Of a stretch of DNA of 64,000 bases, positions 45,735 through 55,255 are shown piece after piece. Position 1 is the first letter of the stretch, and each line of letters opens with the position of its first letter. The notes below the pieces were generated by a model. The model was not told the DNA's origin. It was given only the letters and a program-made list of their open reading frames with translations, and ran no database searches. Location: assembly GCA_002483135.1 (NCBI GenBank), contig DLHI01000021.1, positions 107,253 through 171,252 of the forward strand, written 5' to 3'. A program made the position numbers and the translations under genes. This DNA comes from Hyphomonadaceae bacterium UBA7672 (GTDB taxonomy: Bacteria; Pseudomonadota; Alphaproteobacteria; Caulobacterales; Hyphomonadaceae).

Positions 45735-46766
45735 CTAGTTTGCCGGTTCTGCCGATTGCGACGTTTGCGCGGTCGGCGGCGGCTTGCCGAGTCCCATCGC
45801 GTCGATCTTGATGAAGGCCGGCCCGAGAATGACGAGGAACAGCACGGGCAGGAAGAACACGATCATCGGAACGGTCAGCTTGGCGGGAAGCGCCGCAGCT
45901 TTCTTCTCTGCTTCCGTGATCCGCATCTCGCGGTTTTCCTTGGCCATCACGCGCAGCGCGGCGCCGAGCGGCGTGCCGTACTTCTCAGCCTGCACCAGCG
46001 CCATCGCGACGCCCTTGACGCCCGGGTGGTTATTGCGTTCGGCAAGATTGTAGTACGCCTGCCGGCGATCCTGCAGGTAGGACAGCTCCGCCGTCGTGAG
46101 CACAAGCTCCTCGGCGAGTTCGGGCGATGCCGAGCCGATCTCCTCGCCCACGCGCGCAAACGCCTGCTCGATCGACATGCCCGACTCGACGCAGATCAGC
46201 ATCATGTCCAGCGAGTCCGGGAAGGCGCGCATGATCGAGGTCTTGCGCTTCGTGATCAGGTTCTCGAGATAGATGTTCGGGCCGTAGAAACCCACGGCGA
46301 AGCCAACGACCACCGCCCCGATCTTCATCTGCATCTGCAGACCGTGATCGTTGATGAACCAGATGTAGATGAACGCGCCAAGACCGAAGATGATCGGCAG
46401 GGCGAAGCGACAGAAATAGAAGATCGAAACCGGGCGCGGCCCGCGAAGGCCCGCCTGGATCAGCTTCTTCATGACGCCGGGATCTTCCAGCATCTTCTGA
46501 AGGTCGAGCCTGTCGACGAACTTCTTCATCGTCGACGTATCCTGCACGCGCAGGGATTTCTTGGCGGCCTCGCCTTCCAGGGCCGCACGGTTCTTGCGGC
46601 GCAATTCCTCGCGGCGGTTGGCCACGGCCTTCAGGCGGCTGGTCAGCTTGTCATTGCTGAACGCCGGCGCGGCCAGCGTAACCACAGTCGCAAATGTCGC
46701 GACGCAGGCCAACGCGGACGCCAGCGTAACGGGATCAACGAGGAAGGCGACCCAGTCGATATCCAT
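45735..46766 (-). CDS. tadC: TadC-type pilus inner-membrane platform protein
   Basis: The 343-residue protein has the GspF/T2SSF fold pattern: ALPDSLDMMLICVESGMSIEQAFARV-like AFPDSLDMMLICVESGM near the middle, helices around residues 15-35, 115-150 and 300-325. It forms the inner-membrane platform of the Tad pilus with TadB, 12 bases upstream, and works with the CpaF ATPase. The C-terminus is a low-complexity Pro/Thr/Gln tail. Also called CpaH in Caulobacter. It is the last gene of the operon and ends at the shared terminator. Confidence 0.93.
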   Translation of the reverse strand: MDIDWVAFLVDPVTLASALACVATFATVVTLAAPAFSNDKLTSRLKAVANRREELRRKNRAALEGEAAKKSLRVQDTSTMKKFVDRLDLQKMLEDPGVMKKLIQAGLRGPRPVSIFYFCRFALPIIFGLGAFIYIWFINDHGLQMQMKIGAVVVGFAVGFYGPNIYLENLITKRKTSIMRAFPDSLDMMLICVESGMSIEQAFARVGEEIGSASPELAEELVLTTAELSYLQDRRQAYYNLAERNNHPGVKGVAMALVQAEKYGTPLGAALRVMAKENREMRITEAEKKAAALPAKLTVPMIVFFLPVLFLVILGPAFIKIDAMGLGKPPPTAQTSQSAEPAN

Positions 46767-46778
46767 GAGACGGCCCTC

Positions 46779-47780
46779 CTAGATAGCGAAGTTGATCATG
46801 GACCGCATGATATAGATGCCCGCGCCCATCAGGCCGGCAGCGATCAGCAGAATCAGGTGGCCAAGATCCGTGGTAAACAGCGACATGATGTAGGCAGGCG
46901 TCGTCATGTAGACGAGCAGCATCACGATCACAGGCAGCGAGCCGATGATCAGGGCCGACGCCTTCGCTTCCGAAGACAGCGCCTTGATCTTCTCGCGCAG
47001 CAGCTTGCGTGAACGCAGCACGGTCGAAAGGTTGCCCAGCGCTTCTGAGAGGTTGCCGCCCGCGCGCTGCTGGATGTTCAGCACGATATTGAAGAAGTTC
47101 ACTTCCTGGATCGGCGTGCGCTGGTACATCTTGTCCAGCGCCTGATCGACTGGCACGCCCATCGCGATGGCGTCGCACACGACCTGGAATTCGCCGGCCA
47201 GCGGCTGCGGGCTTTCGCGCGCGATCATGCGCAGACATTCGTTCAGCGGCAGGCCCGATTTCACGCCGCGAACGATAACGTCGATGGCGTCGGCAAACTG
47301 GCCCACGAATTTCTTCTGACGGGCCCCGATCGCCATGCCGAGCACCCAGCGCGGCAGGCCGAACGCGGCGGCAAACCCGATGCCGACGGGCACAAGCAGC
47401 TGCAGTCCCTCGTTGAATCCGCCAAGAAAGAATGTCGCCGCAGCGGCCACGGCGCCGATGACCAGCGACCCGATCCAGAACGCCGCCACCGTCAGCTTCA
47501 GACCCGACTGCTTGATCTTGTCCTCAATCGAGCGACCCACTGCCCGGTTGCGTCTGGCCGCTTCCTCGCGGTCGCGCAGCGCCTTGGTCGTCGATTCCAT
47601 CTGCTTGCGGCGCGCGTTGGCCGCCCCGTCACCCGCACGGTTCTTCGAGCCATCGCTGATCGACTTCAGGCGCTTGGACTGCTTGCCGCGCCCGCCGCCG
47701 CCGGCAAACGCAAAGCCCAATCCCGTGATCGCGATGAACGCCAGGCCGGCGATCGCGTAAGTCATCATTTCCGGGGTCAT
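46779..47780 (-). CDS. tadB: TadB-type pilus inner-membrane platform protein
   Basis: The 333-residue protein has the same GspF-type fold as TadC but a different pattern: FADAIDVIVRGVKSGLPLNECLRMI (the conserved T2SSF helix pair) and ALSSEAKASALIIGSLPVIVM. An N-terminal helix and cytosolic region precede it. Start overlaps the cpaF stop in ATGA, so translation is coupled. Together with TadC it anchors the CpaF ATPase and extrudes the Flp pilus. Also known as CpaG. Confidence 0.94.
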   Translation of the reverse strand: MTPEMMTYAIAGLAFIAITGLGFAFAGGGGRGKQSKRLKSISDGSKNRAGDGAANARRKQMESTTKALRDREEAARRNRAVGRSIEDKIKQSGLKLTVAAFWIGSLVIGAVAAAATFFLGGFNEGLQLLVPVGIGFAAAFGLPRWVLGMAIGARQKKFVGQFADAIDVIVRGVKSGLPLNECLRMIARESPQPLAGEFQVVCDAIAMGVPVDQALDKMYQRTPIQEVNFFNIVLNIQQRAGGNLSEALGNLSTVLRSRKLLREKIKALSSEAKASALIIGSLPVIVMLLVYMTTPAYIMSLFTTDLGHLILLIAAGLMGAGIYIMRSMINFAI

Positions 47781-49330
47781 CGGCTGTTCTCCTCAAGGGC
47801 GTCGAGAGCCCGGCCGAGGTCAGCATCCATGTTGAAGTATTTGGCGCGCTCCCAGAAGCGCGGACGGCCGATGCCGGTGCCGCGGTGGGTGCCCGTCAGC
47901 TTGCCGTCCTTGTCCTCGCCGTCGATCTCGTAGCGCATCACATCCTGCGTCACGATCACGTCGCCCTCGAGACCCATGACCTCGGTGATCGAAACGACTT
48001 TCCGCGTACCATCACGCAGGCGCGAAGCCTGGATCACGACGTCGATCGAGCCCACGATCATCTCGCGGATCGTGCGCTGGGGCAGCGTGAAGCCGCCCAT
48101 GGTGATCATCGATTCAAGACGCGAGAGACCCTCACGCGGCGTGTTGGCGTGCAGCGTTCCCATCGAGCCATCGTGACCCGTGTTCATTGCCTGCAGAAGG
48201 TCGAACGCTTCCGGTCCGCGGACCTCACCCACGATGATCCGGTCAGGACGCATACGCAGGCAGTTCTTGACGAGATCCGTCATCGAGACCCTGCCCTGTC
48301 CTTCAAGGTTCGGCGGACGCGTTTCGAGGCGCACCACGTGCGGCTGCTGCAGCTGAAGTTCGGCGGCGTCCTCGCAGGTGATGACCCGCTCGCCGGGAGC
48401 GATGAAGGCGGTCAACGTATTGAGCAGCGTGGTTTTGCCCGAGCCCGTACCGCCCGAAATCAGCACGTTGCAGCGGCAGGCGCCGATGATACGCAGGATC
48501 TCAGCGGCAGGCTCAGAGACCGAGCCGAAATTCACCAGGTCGGTGATTTTCAGCTTGTCCTTCCTGAACTTACGAATGGTGAGCGCCGGTCCATCGATCG
48601 CCAGCGGCGGCCCGATGACGTTGACGCGCGAACCGTCGGCGAGACGCGCGTCGCAGATCGGCGAGCTTTCATCGACGCGGCGTCCGACCTGACTCACAAT
48701 GCGTTGGCAAATGTTCATCAGCTGCGCGTTGTCGCGGAAGCGGATGTTGGTCCTCTGGATCTTGCCGCCGACCTCGATGTAGGTCGTGCCGGCGCCATTG
48801 ACCATGATGTCGGCGATGTCGTCGCGCGCCAGCAGCGGCTCAAGCGGACCATAACCGAGAACGTCGTTGCAGATGTCCTCGAGCAGGGTTTCCTGTTCGG
48901 CCACGCTCATCACGACGTTCTTGATCGACACAATCTCGATCACGATGTCGCGGATTTCCTCGCGCGCGCTTTCCTGGTCCAGCTGGGCCAGCTGGCTCAG
49001 GTCGATGGTGTCGATCAGCGCGTTGAAGACCTCGGTCTTCGTCCGGTAGTATTCGTCCGACCGGTTGTCGATTGTCGCCACCTTCTCCTTGGGCGGAGGC
49101 GGCGGGGAGATTTTGCCGGACGATTTCTGGGCCTGAACAACGGGCTTGTTCGGCGCGATGGGTGCGCGCGGCGGAGGCGGCGCCGGCATTTCGGGCGCTA
49201 GCGAAGCGCCTGGCTTGGGCGGCGGAGGCGCCGGCATCGTCGGGCGCGCCGCAACCTGTGCAGCAGGCGGCGCACCGCCCCCACCCGCAGGAGCGCCCGC
49301 TGTCGTGCGCTTGCCGAACATACCACTCAT
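47777..49330 (-). CDS. cpaF: CpaF/TadA pilus assembly ATPase
   Basis: The 517-residue ATPase has a Pro-rich N-terminus of about 70 residues, then the type II/IV secretion ATPase core: Walker A GGTGSGKTTLLNT, Asp box, Walker B region RPDRIIVGEVRG and the His box in NTGHDGSMGTLHANTP. CpaF hexamers drive polymerisation and retraction of Flp pili through the TadB/TadC platform. It begins at ATG 49330, one base after the cpaE stop, and overlaps tadB. Confidence 0.96.
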   Translation of the reverse strand: MSGMFGKRTTAGAPAGGGGAPPAAQVAARPTMPAPPPPKPGASLAPEMPAPPPPRAPIAPNKPVVQAQKSSGKISPPPPPKEKVATIDNRSDEYYRTKTEVFNALIDTIDLSQLAQLDQESAREEIRDIVIEIVSIKNVVMSVAEQETLLEDICNDVLGYGPLEPLLARDDIADIMVNGAGTTYIEVGGKIQRTNIRFRDNAQLMNICQRIVSQVGRRVDESSPICDARLADGSRVNVIGPPLAIDGPALTIRKFRKDKLKITDLVNFGSVSEPAAEILRIIGACRCNVLISGGTGSGKTTLLNTLTAFIAPGERVITCEDAAELQLQQPHVVRLETRPPNLEGQGRVSMTDLVKNCLRMRPDRIIVGEVRGPEAFDLLQAMNTGHDGSMGTLHANTPREGLSRLESMITMGGFTLPQRTIREMIVGSIDVVIQASRLRDGTRKVVSITEVMGLEGDVIVTQDVMRYEIDGEDKDGKLTGTHRGTGIGRPRFWERAKYFNMDADLGRALDALEENSR

Positions 49331-49331
49331 G

Positions 49332-51059
49332 TTACTTGCCCAGGAGTTTCTTCAGCATCGAAGGCTTCGCGGCCTGGATTTCCTTGCCGGTCAGCAGAGC
49401 CGCGAGTTGATCGAGGCCCTGTGAGACCTTGGATTCCGGAGCGACGTCGAACACCATCTGACCGTTGTTGGCCGCAGTTCCAAAGAGCTGTGCATCGAAG
49501 GGCAGCACCAGCGTCGGATCGAGACCGATGGCCTGGCCGAAATCCTTCGGCGGAATTTCCGGCCGCTTGGGCAGGCCCACCATATTGAGAACCAGCTTCG
49601 GCGGGTTGTCGTTCGGACGCGCGGCCTTCAGGAAGTCGATCAGGTTCTTGCCGTTGCGCAGCGAGGCGAGGTCCGGGCCGGCCACGACGATGAGTTCGTC
49701 GGCTGAGATCACGGTGGACTTGAACCAGTCCGTCCAGATGTGCGGCAGGTCGAGGATCATGAACGGCACCGAGCCGCGAACCTGTTCCAGCACGCGGGTG
49801 TAGGTTTCGGGGTCGAGGTTGTACGTGCGGTCGAGCGTTGCGGGCGCAGTGAACAGCGAAAGACGATCGGTCGCCTTCGAAATCAGGCGGCCCATGATCG
49901 CGTCGTCGAAGCGATCGGGCGACATCAGCGCGTCCGCGATGGTCGCCGCCGTGTCCTGGTTGAAGTCGAGGCCCGTGGTTCCGAAGTTGAGATCGAGGTC
50001 GACCAGCGTCGCATTGACCTTGCAGCGCTCCGTGAGAGCCCACGCCAGGTTGTGCGCGATGGACGAGGCGCCAACCCCGCCCTTGACGCCCGTGACCGCC
50101 AGCGTCTTGCCGGTGAACGGAGCTTCCGGATCGGTGAACAGGCCCGCGATCGCACGGATCATCTGCACCGGATCAAGCGGCGCAACGAGATATTCCGACA
50201 CGCCGCGGCGCATCAGTTCGCGATAAAGCCGGATGTCGTTGGTCTGGCCGACAACGACGACGCGGATGTTCTCGTCGCAATACTCGGCCAGCGAATCGAG
50301 TTCGGCCAGCAGCTGGCGCGGATCGCCCGAACCCTCAATGATCAGCAGGTTCGGCGTGGTCTCGTTCACGTAGTACTGCGTCGCAGCGGCCGCACCGCCC
50401 TCGAACACATCCATCGCCACGTTCTTCATGCGGCGATCTTTCGTGATCCCCCGCATCAGGTTCAGCGTCGACGTGCGCGTGCAGAAGGCGTGGATCGCGA
50501 TACGCGGGATCACACGGTCGCCGCCCGAAGGCGACGCTTCGAACGCGTAGTCGTAGCCAAGCCCCTGCCCGGCAGCATCATCGGCGACCGGCTCGGCCTC
50601 ATAGGCCGTCATCGGCGGCAGGTCCTCGACCGGCGGCTGGGCTGGCTTCGGTTGCAGCCAGGCCGGCATGTCGCCACGGTCGTTGTGAGCGGCCGGCGGC
50701 GGCGGAAGGTCAGCAACTTCCTCGACATGCGGCGGCGGCGGCGGAGCGTCGCCAAGTTCCGCGCCGAACTCGTCGTCGAACGACGCCATGTCGAAGTTCG
50801 GTTCTTCAACGTCCGCCTGGGGATCGGAGAAAACGATCGGCGCCTTTTCCACAGTCGACTGTGCTGCGCGCGGCGGCGGCGTCATGAAGCCATCGTCGTC
50901 AAGACCGAAATCGGCCTCCTCGAAGGCATCCGGCGCCTCCGTGCCCCGAAGGGCGGCCGCAAAGGTCGCGCCGATGGGCGCGTCCATGTCGAGTTCGAGA
51001 TCCTGCGCGAGCTGGTCCAGCTCGCCGTCCACGTCAAACCTGTCCCGGGGTCCGCTCAT
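49332..51059 (-). CDS. cpaE: CpaE/TadZ pilus assembly ParA-like ATPase
   Basis: The 575-residue protein starts at ATG 51059 within a long disordered, acidic and Pro-rich region (residues 1-180). The middle part resembles a receiver-like domain (NLLIIEGSGDPRQLL, IRVVVVGQTNDIRLYRELM) and the last 250 residues form a ParA/MinD-type ATPase with VKGGVGASS as the P-loop variant and LVDLDLNFG. CpaE sets the polar or patch location of the Tad apparatus. Its disordered N-terminus is longer than in the Caulobacter protein, possibly for localisation factors. It lies 14 bases after cpaD. Confidence 0.93.
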   Translation of the reverse strand: MSGPRDRFDVDGELDQLAQDLELDMDAPIGATFAAALRGTEAPDAFEEADFGLDDDGFMTPPPRAAQSTVEKAPIVFSDPQADVEEPNFDMASFDDEFGAELGDAPPPPPHVEEVADLPPPPAAHNDRGDMPAWLQPKPAQPPVEDLPPMTAYEAEPVADDAAGQGLGYDYAFEASPSGGDRVIPRIAIHAFCTRTSTLNLMRGITKDRRMKNVAMDVFEGGAAAATQYYVNETTPNLLIIEGSGDPRQLLAELDSLAEYCDENIRVVVVGQTNDIRLYRELMRRGVSEYLVAPLDPVQMIRAIAGLFTDPEAPFTGKTLAVTGVKGGVGASSIAHNLAWALTERCKVNATLVDLDLNFGTTGLDFNQDTAATIADALMSPDRFDDAIMGRLISKATDRLSLFTAPATLDRTYNLDPETYTRVLEQVRGSVPFMILDLPHIWTDWFKSTVISADELIVVAGPDLASLRNGKNLIDFLKAARPNDNPPKLVLNMVGLPKRPEIPPKDFGQAIGLDPTLVLPFDAQLFGTAANNGQMVFDVAPESKVSQGLDQLAALLTGKEIQAAKPSMLKKLLGK

Positions 51060-51073
51060 GTCGCGCCTGCTTT

Positions 51074-51754
51074 CTAATTCACAGCCGAGCTGATAGCGCC
51101 GCTGGCATCGTCGTTCTTCTCGGAAGAAGTCTTCTCGCCGAGGCGATACTTGCTGAGCACGATGGAGCGGCGACCGAGGTCGGCCGGATCCATCGGTTGG
51201 TCGCCAACGAGATCGGAAGGATCGGCGATCATCGCCGCGAGATTCACCGCCACCGCGCAACCCAGCGAGGGCAAGGCCGAGTTCGAAGAGGTGTCTGCGA
51301 AGTCCACCGACGACAGGTCCGGGCAGCCCGGCACCGTAGCGTTGTAGGTACGGTAGCTGATGATCAGCGGAGCCGAACGCGCGCCGGTGCCGTCATATGT
51401 ACCCTCGGCGATCCACGCCTGCTCGATGCCCTCGGCCAGCATGATGGCGCGCGCGTCGGCAGATGCGCGCATCGCGGCGATATCGTCCGGCCCGTTGCTG
51501 GGGCGGGAGATGATGACGGCCCCATGCCCCTCGTCCTGGTAGGCCAGTGCGAAGGCGCGAACGGCCTGGCGTTCTTGCAGGCCGAGCTTCTCGCCGGGAA
51601 CGATGTCGCCGATCTTGAGTTCGGCGGTCGTCTCCTGCGCAACGATCTGCGTGTGCATGCGGTTGGACCAGCCGATCTGCTCGTCGGTCTGCATGCAGCC
51701 GCTGAGTACGATCAGCGAAGCGGCCGTAAGTGCGAACTTGTGGTGCAATGCCAT
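51074..51754 (-). CDS. cpaD: CpaD family pilus lipoprotein
   Basis: The 226-residue lipoprotein has an N-terminal signal with lipobox LSGC and the CpaD family signature: GFAYRTYN-like SYRTYNATVPGCPDLS with the conserved cysteine, and a second conserved cysteine in LGCAVAVNLAAMIADPSDLV. CpaD is thought to help the CpaC secretin in the outer membrane of the Tad pilus. It lies 13 bases downstream of cpaC and upstream of cpaE. Confidence 0.9.
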   Translation of the reverse strand: MALHHKFALTAASLIVLSGCMQTDEQIGWSNRMHTQIVAQETTAELKIGDIVPGEKLGLQERQAVRAFALAYQDEGHGAVIISRPSNGPDDIAAMRASADARAIMLAEGIEQAWIAEGTYDGTGARSAPLIISYRTYNATVPGCPDLSSVDFADTSSNSALPSLGCAVAVNLAAMIADPSDLVGDQPMDPADLGRRSIVLSKYRLGEKTSSEKNDDASGAISSAVN

Positions 51755-51767
51755 GGCGCCTTTGCCC

Positions 51768-53351
51768 CTAGTCGATGATGAAGCCGCTCGCGCCGCGGGG
51801 CGCGGGGGTGTTCGCCGAGGATGAGCCCGGCACGGCGTAGACGTCGTTCAGCTTGCCGAACAGGATCGTGCGCGAATCGCGCGCGGTGACGTAGCCACGG
51901 TCAGGATCCCGGAAGCCCTGCGGGTCGGTGGGATCGACCAGGTAAGGCGTCACGATCACGACAAGCTCGGTCTCGTCGTTCTGGAAGTCGCGGCTGCGGA
52001 ACAACGCGCCGAGCACGGGGATGTCCTTCGCGCCGGGTACGCCGTCGAGATTCTGCTTGGTCTGTTCCTGGATCAGGCCAGCGATCACAAGGCTGCCGCC
52101 CGAGGGAATTTCAACCGTCGTTTCCGCGCGGCGAACCTTGAGCGCCGGGATCGTCAGCGTCTGCGCCGCGATCGCCTGCCCTGTGTTCGGATCAACCGTC
52201 ACGCCTGAGTCGGACTGATAGCCACCCTGCGTCGACAGTTCGGAAACCTCGACGGAGAGCTGCAGCGAGATGCGGCCTTCGGAGAGAACCACAGGCGTAT
52301 AGCCAAGGCCCACGCCGAACGGCTTGAACTCGATCGACACCTTGCCGTCGTTCTGGGCGACCGGAACCGGGAACTCGCCGCCGACGAGGAACTTGCCGGC
52401 CTCGCCCGAGATCGCCGCGAGGTTCGGTTCGGCCAGCGTGCGCACGATGCCCACGCGCTCAAGCGCGTTGATCTTGGCGCCGACCGCGCTCTGCTGCGTG
52501 CCGTCCGCAATGTTCTGATAGCCAAGATTGGCCACGAGGCCGCCCAGCGCCGTTCCCTGGATCGGGAAGGCGTTGGAGGTGCCAAGCGACACCGTGTTGT
52601 CCCATGCCGGCTTCAGCACCGTGCCCGTCAGTCCCGGCAGGCCCGTCAGCGGGTTGAGCGCGGTCTCAAGCGTGCGCGGCATCAGTTCGCCGAAGCTCAT
52701 CGAGCCGGACAGGTTGATGCCCATCTGTTTGATGACCGAGCGCTGCATCTCGACGAAGCGCACTTTCAGCGTGACCTGGTCCTTGCCCTCGATGGACATC
52801 ATGTTGAGCACGCTGGCGTCGTCCTTGGCGTAGGTCCGCGCAAGCTGGACCACGCGGTCAGCGCCAGACAGGTTCGGCACCGAACCAGCCAGGATGATCT
52901 TGCCATTCACCGCCTCGACCTGGACCTTGGATCCCGGCACGTGGCGCTTGATCAGGCCGCGCAGCTGATCCATCCCCGCGACGCCATCGGTCACGGAAAT
53001 CTCCAGCGTCTTCACCTTGCGGCCGGACTGGTCGAGGAACACGATGTTGCTCTCGCCCGGCGTGAGGCCCATCACGGCCACGCGGCGGCGATCACGCGCG
53101 ACGACGTTGGCGATCCGCTCGTTGGCGATGATCACGTCGCCGATGTCGGTGTCGAACTCGATCATGTAGGACTTGTTGACCGTCAGCGTCAGCACTTCGG
53201 TTGCATCAGGCGCCGTCGGCTCAGGCATTGTCATGCGTTGCGCCGGGCCGCCGGCCAGGTCCGTGTTGGCGGGCGGCTGCGCAAGAACGGGCGCGGCAAG
53301 CGCGACAACGCTTGCGAAGCCCAGCAGTATGAAGTTGCGATTGAAAGACAT
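51768..53351 (-). CDS. cpaC: CpaC/RcpA outer-membrane secretin of the Tad pilus
   Basis: The 527-residue protein, started at ATG 53351 after GAGGTAC, has a signal peptide (ending near VLAQ), a pilus-formation N-terminal domain (EVLTLTVNKSYMIEFDTDI), a BON-like domain and the secretin core near residue 200-470 with VPVAQNDGKVSIEFKPFGVGL and GSLVIAGLIQEQTK. It forms the outer-membrane pore for Flp pili. It is the second gene of the cpaB-cpaC-cpaD-cpaE-cpaF run, 8 bases after cpaB. Confidence 0.94.
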   Translation of the reverse strand: MSFNRNFILLGFASVVALAAPVLAQPPANTDLAGGPAQRMTMPEPTAPDATEVLTLTVNKSYMIEFDTDIGDVIIANERIANVVARDRRRVAVMGLTPGESNIVFLDQSGRKVKTLEISVTDGVAGMDQLRGLIKRHVPGSKVQVEAVNGKIILAGSVPNLSGADRVVQLARTYAKDDASVLNMMSIEGKDQVTLKVRFVEMQRSVIKQMGINLSGSMSFGELMPRTLETALNPLTGLPGLTGTVLKPAWDNTVSLGTSNAFPIQGTALGGLVANLGYQNIADGTQQSAVGAKINALERVGIVRTLAEPNLAAISGEAGKFLVGGEFPVPVAQNDGKVSIEFKPFGVGLGYTPVVLSEGRISLQLSVEVSELSTQGGYQSDSGVTVDPNTGQAIAAQTLTIPALKVRRAETTVEIPSGGSLVIAGLIQEQTKQNLDGVPGAKDIPVLGALFRSRDFQNDETELVVIVTPYLVDPTDPQGFRDPDRGYVTARDSRTILFGKLNDVYAVPGSSSANTPAPRGASGFIID

Positions 53352-53359
53352 TTTGTACC

Positions 53360-54247
53360 TCAACCAGCCGGCGCCGTGGAGACCGTCTCGGTCCCATAGC
53401 GATAGACGCGTACGCCTTCGGCATCCTGCGAGACGCCGTCACGATAGACGCGGCCCGCGCCTGTCGCGCCCTGCGGCTGCGAGAGGTCGGCCACCGAGCG
53501 AAGCACGAGCGAAACATCGCCGGCCTTCTTCGCGGTATTGATCAACGTGGAGTCGCGATCCGAAAGTTCGAGCGTCGCGCGCGAGCCCATGATCACTTCC
53601 GCCTGCCCCGTGCGCGGCTTGCCTTCATCGTCGACAGCCGGTGGCGGGCCATAGATGTGGTCGATCGCAAGCACGCGGACGTTGGCGAGGATCAGGTCCG
53701 AGCGCACGCCCTGCATCGAATTCGAAGTGTTGGCGTTGGTCGACTCGACTTCGCGCGTCACGATCACGTCGACACGGTCGTTGGGTTGAATGAAGCCGCC
53801 GGCCGAAGTTTCGGGTTCGATCTCGATCGAAACCGCACGCATGCCGGGCGTGAGCATAACGGACATGAAGCCCGCCGTGCCCGGGTGGACCAGCTTGGCG
53901 ACGGTCACAGGCTCGCCCTTCACCAGTTCGACGCGGGCCACCGCACCGATCATCTTATCGAGCGCTTCGGGATCGTCTTCCTGGACCAGGAACGCGTCCA
54001 TGGGCGCTTCCGCGGGCCATTCCTGCCAGCGAAGATCGTCGGCGCTGACAAAGCGCCCGATCGGAATCGAATTGTTGGCGACAAGAACCTGCTTCACCGG
54101 AATCTCGACCGGGGGCGGCGCTTCGGCCTGCGTGGGCAGTTCGGATGCAGCCGCAGCGGACGGCGCTTGCACCGTGCGCACGAGGAACACGGCGCCGACC
54201 GCCGCAACAGCCGCCACAAGTAGAATGATCAGTCGCACGGGCGACAT
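53360..54247 (-). CDS. cpaB: CpaB/RcpC pilus assembly protein
   Basis: The 295-residue protein, from ATG 54247, has an N-terminal membrane anchor (PVRLIILLVAAVAAVGAVF), then a SAF domain (VLVANNSIPIGRFVSADDL and PVTVAKLVHPGT) and the RcpC/CpaB C-terminal domain with NDRVDVIVTREVE. It is a periplasmic scaffold for the Tad pilus. The start at 54271 was rejected because it adds only basic residues before the membrane anchor. Confidence 0.93.
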   Translation of the reverse strand: MSPVRLIILLVAAVAAVGAVFLVRTVQAPSAAAASELPTQAEAPPPVEIPVKQVLVANNSIPIGRFVSADDLRWQEWPAEAPMDAFLVQEDDPEALDKMIGAVARVELVKGEPVTVAKLVHPGTAGFMSVMLTPGMRAVSIEIEPETSAGGFIQPNDRVDVIVTREVESTNANTSNSMQGVRSDLILANVRVLAIDHIYGPPPAVDDEGKPRTGQAEVIMGSRATLELSDRDSTLINTAKKAGDVSLVLRSVADLSQPQGATGAGRVYRDGVSQDAEGVRVYRYGTETVSTAPAG

Positions 54248-54441
54248 GAAGGCCCTCCGCCGAGTCCCCAAAGGCCTGAAAGGGGCCTTATCCTGGTCGG
54301 CAGACTTCCACGGCGGCTCTAAGGGAGAGTTAAGACCGGGGGGCGAAGGGCGTTAACAAAACGCAGGGCGGCTTAACGCTTTTTGGGGGCCGCGCCCCGT
54401 TCACCTTGATATTCGCGGCCCTGCAGCGCGTTTTCGCCGCC
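54248..54441. other. Gap between cpaA and cpaB
   Basis: The 194 bases hold no gene. A GCGTTAA...TTAACGC inverted pair around 54350-54380 could form a weak hairpin. The gap may contain a separate promoter for the cpaB-to-tadC run. Confidence 0.4.
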
Positions 54442-54948
54442 TCAGATATTTGCGGCGGCAAGGCCGGCTGCGATCACCGGCGACGATGGCGCGGCCAGAA
54501 GTGCGCCTATCGCGATCGCGACCGCATAGGGCGCCCCCTCTTCCGGCGATTTGAGTCGCACCAGCCACGCCTGCTTCGGCTCGAACTTCATCCGGCGCAG
54601 CACGATCAGCACCGCCGCCAGCGCGCCGCCCGCGATCGCCATACCCATGACAAAGGGCGCACTCGCGGCAAGTCCGGTCCACAACGAAGCCGCCGCAATC
54701 ACCTTAGCATCGCCGCCGCCGAAGACGTTGAGATAGAAAAGCACTGCGCACGCCACCAGAACACACGCGCCGAAAACCAGATGCATGCCGATCTGGTCGA
54801 GCGGCATCCCGGCGGTCAGCGCAGCGGGAATGAAGGTCACCCCAAGCAGGATGGAGACCCAGTTGGGAATCGTCATCGTGGAGACGTCATGCCAGGCGGC
54901 ATAGATCAGCAACATGGGGAATGCCAGGCACAGGAACGTCGTGATCAT
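54442..54948 (-). CDS. cpaA: CpaA prepilin peptidase
   Basis: The 168-residue membrane protein has the type IV prepilin peptidase (A24) aspartate motifs: WHDVSTMTIPNW with the first Asp, and FGGGDAK (GxGD) with the second. It cuts the short leader of the Flp pilin. Its start is taken at ATG 54948, because upstream residues in the longer frame are not conserved and would leave the terminator of flp inside the gene. It lacks the N-terminal methylase domain, as usual for CpaA. Confidence 0.92.
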   Translation of the reverse strand: MITTFLCLAFPMLLIYAAWHDVSTMTIPNWVSILLGVTFIPAALTAGMPLDQIGMHLVFGACVLVACAVLFYLNVFGGGDAKVIAAASLWTGLAASAPFVMGMAIAGGALAAVLIVLRRMKFEPKQAWLVRLKSPEEGAPYAVAIAIGALLAAPSSPVIAAGLAAANI

Positions 54949-55020
54949 CTGCCACCCAAGATGTGAGAGGATCAAACTACAGTAATTCGCTGAACGAATT
55001 CTTGACCGATCCAGTATTCG

Positions 55021-55059
55021 CAAAAAGAAAGAAGCCGCGGACCAAGGGTCCGCGGCTTC
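55021..55059 (-). terminator. Terminator after the flp pilin gene
   Basis: Minus-strand reading gives GAAGCCGCGGACC paired with GGTCCGCGGCTTC, followed by TTTCTTTTT. It separates the highly expressed pilin from cpaA, giving attenuation of the rest of the locus. Confidence 0.9.
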
Positions 55060-55093
55060 CGATCTTCACGCCAGCTTGTTAGCCGGCGTCGGA

Positions 55094-55255
55094 TTACATG
55101 GAGTCCGAGATCGTCGTGAAGGTCGAGTTGGCCGACGAGCCGAGCTGGCTGACGCCGCCGATGACGGCAACGGCGATGAGGGCGGCGATCAGGCCGTACT
55201 CGATCGCGGTCGCGCCGGACTTGTTGTTCAGGAATTTCTTGAAGAGGTTTTTCAT
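55094..55255 (-). CDS. flp: Flp family major pilin
   Basis: The 53-residue prepilin begins at ATG 55255 after GGAGAAG and has a short basic leader, then the cleavage and fibre motif G-ATAIEY, where CpaA cuts after Gly14, leaving a 39-residue mature pilin. The sequence ALIAVAVIGGV forms the hydrophobic core. This is the major subunit of the Tad pilus used for surface attachment. The short frame to 55309 adds non-pilin residues and was rejected. Its strong terminator suggests high-level expression separate from the assembly genes. Confidence 0.95.
   Translation of the reverse strand: MKNLFKKFLNNKSGATAIEYGLIAALIAVAVIGGVSQLGSSANSTFTTISDSM

Noticed and set aside
45138..47012. 624-codon plus-strand frame over the end of the quinoprotein gene and over tadC
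   Set aside because: It runs across a terminator and antisense to tadC; the product is Arg/His-rich and unlike a real protein.
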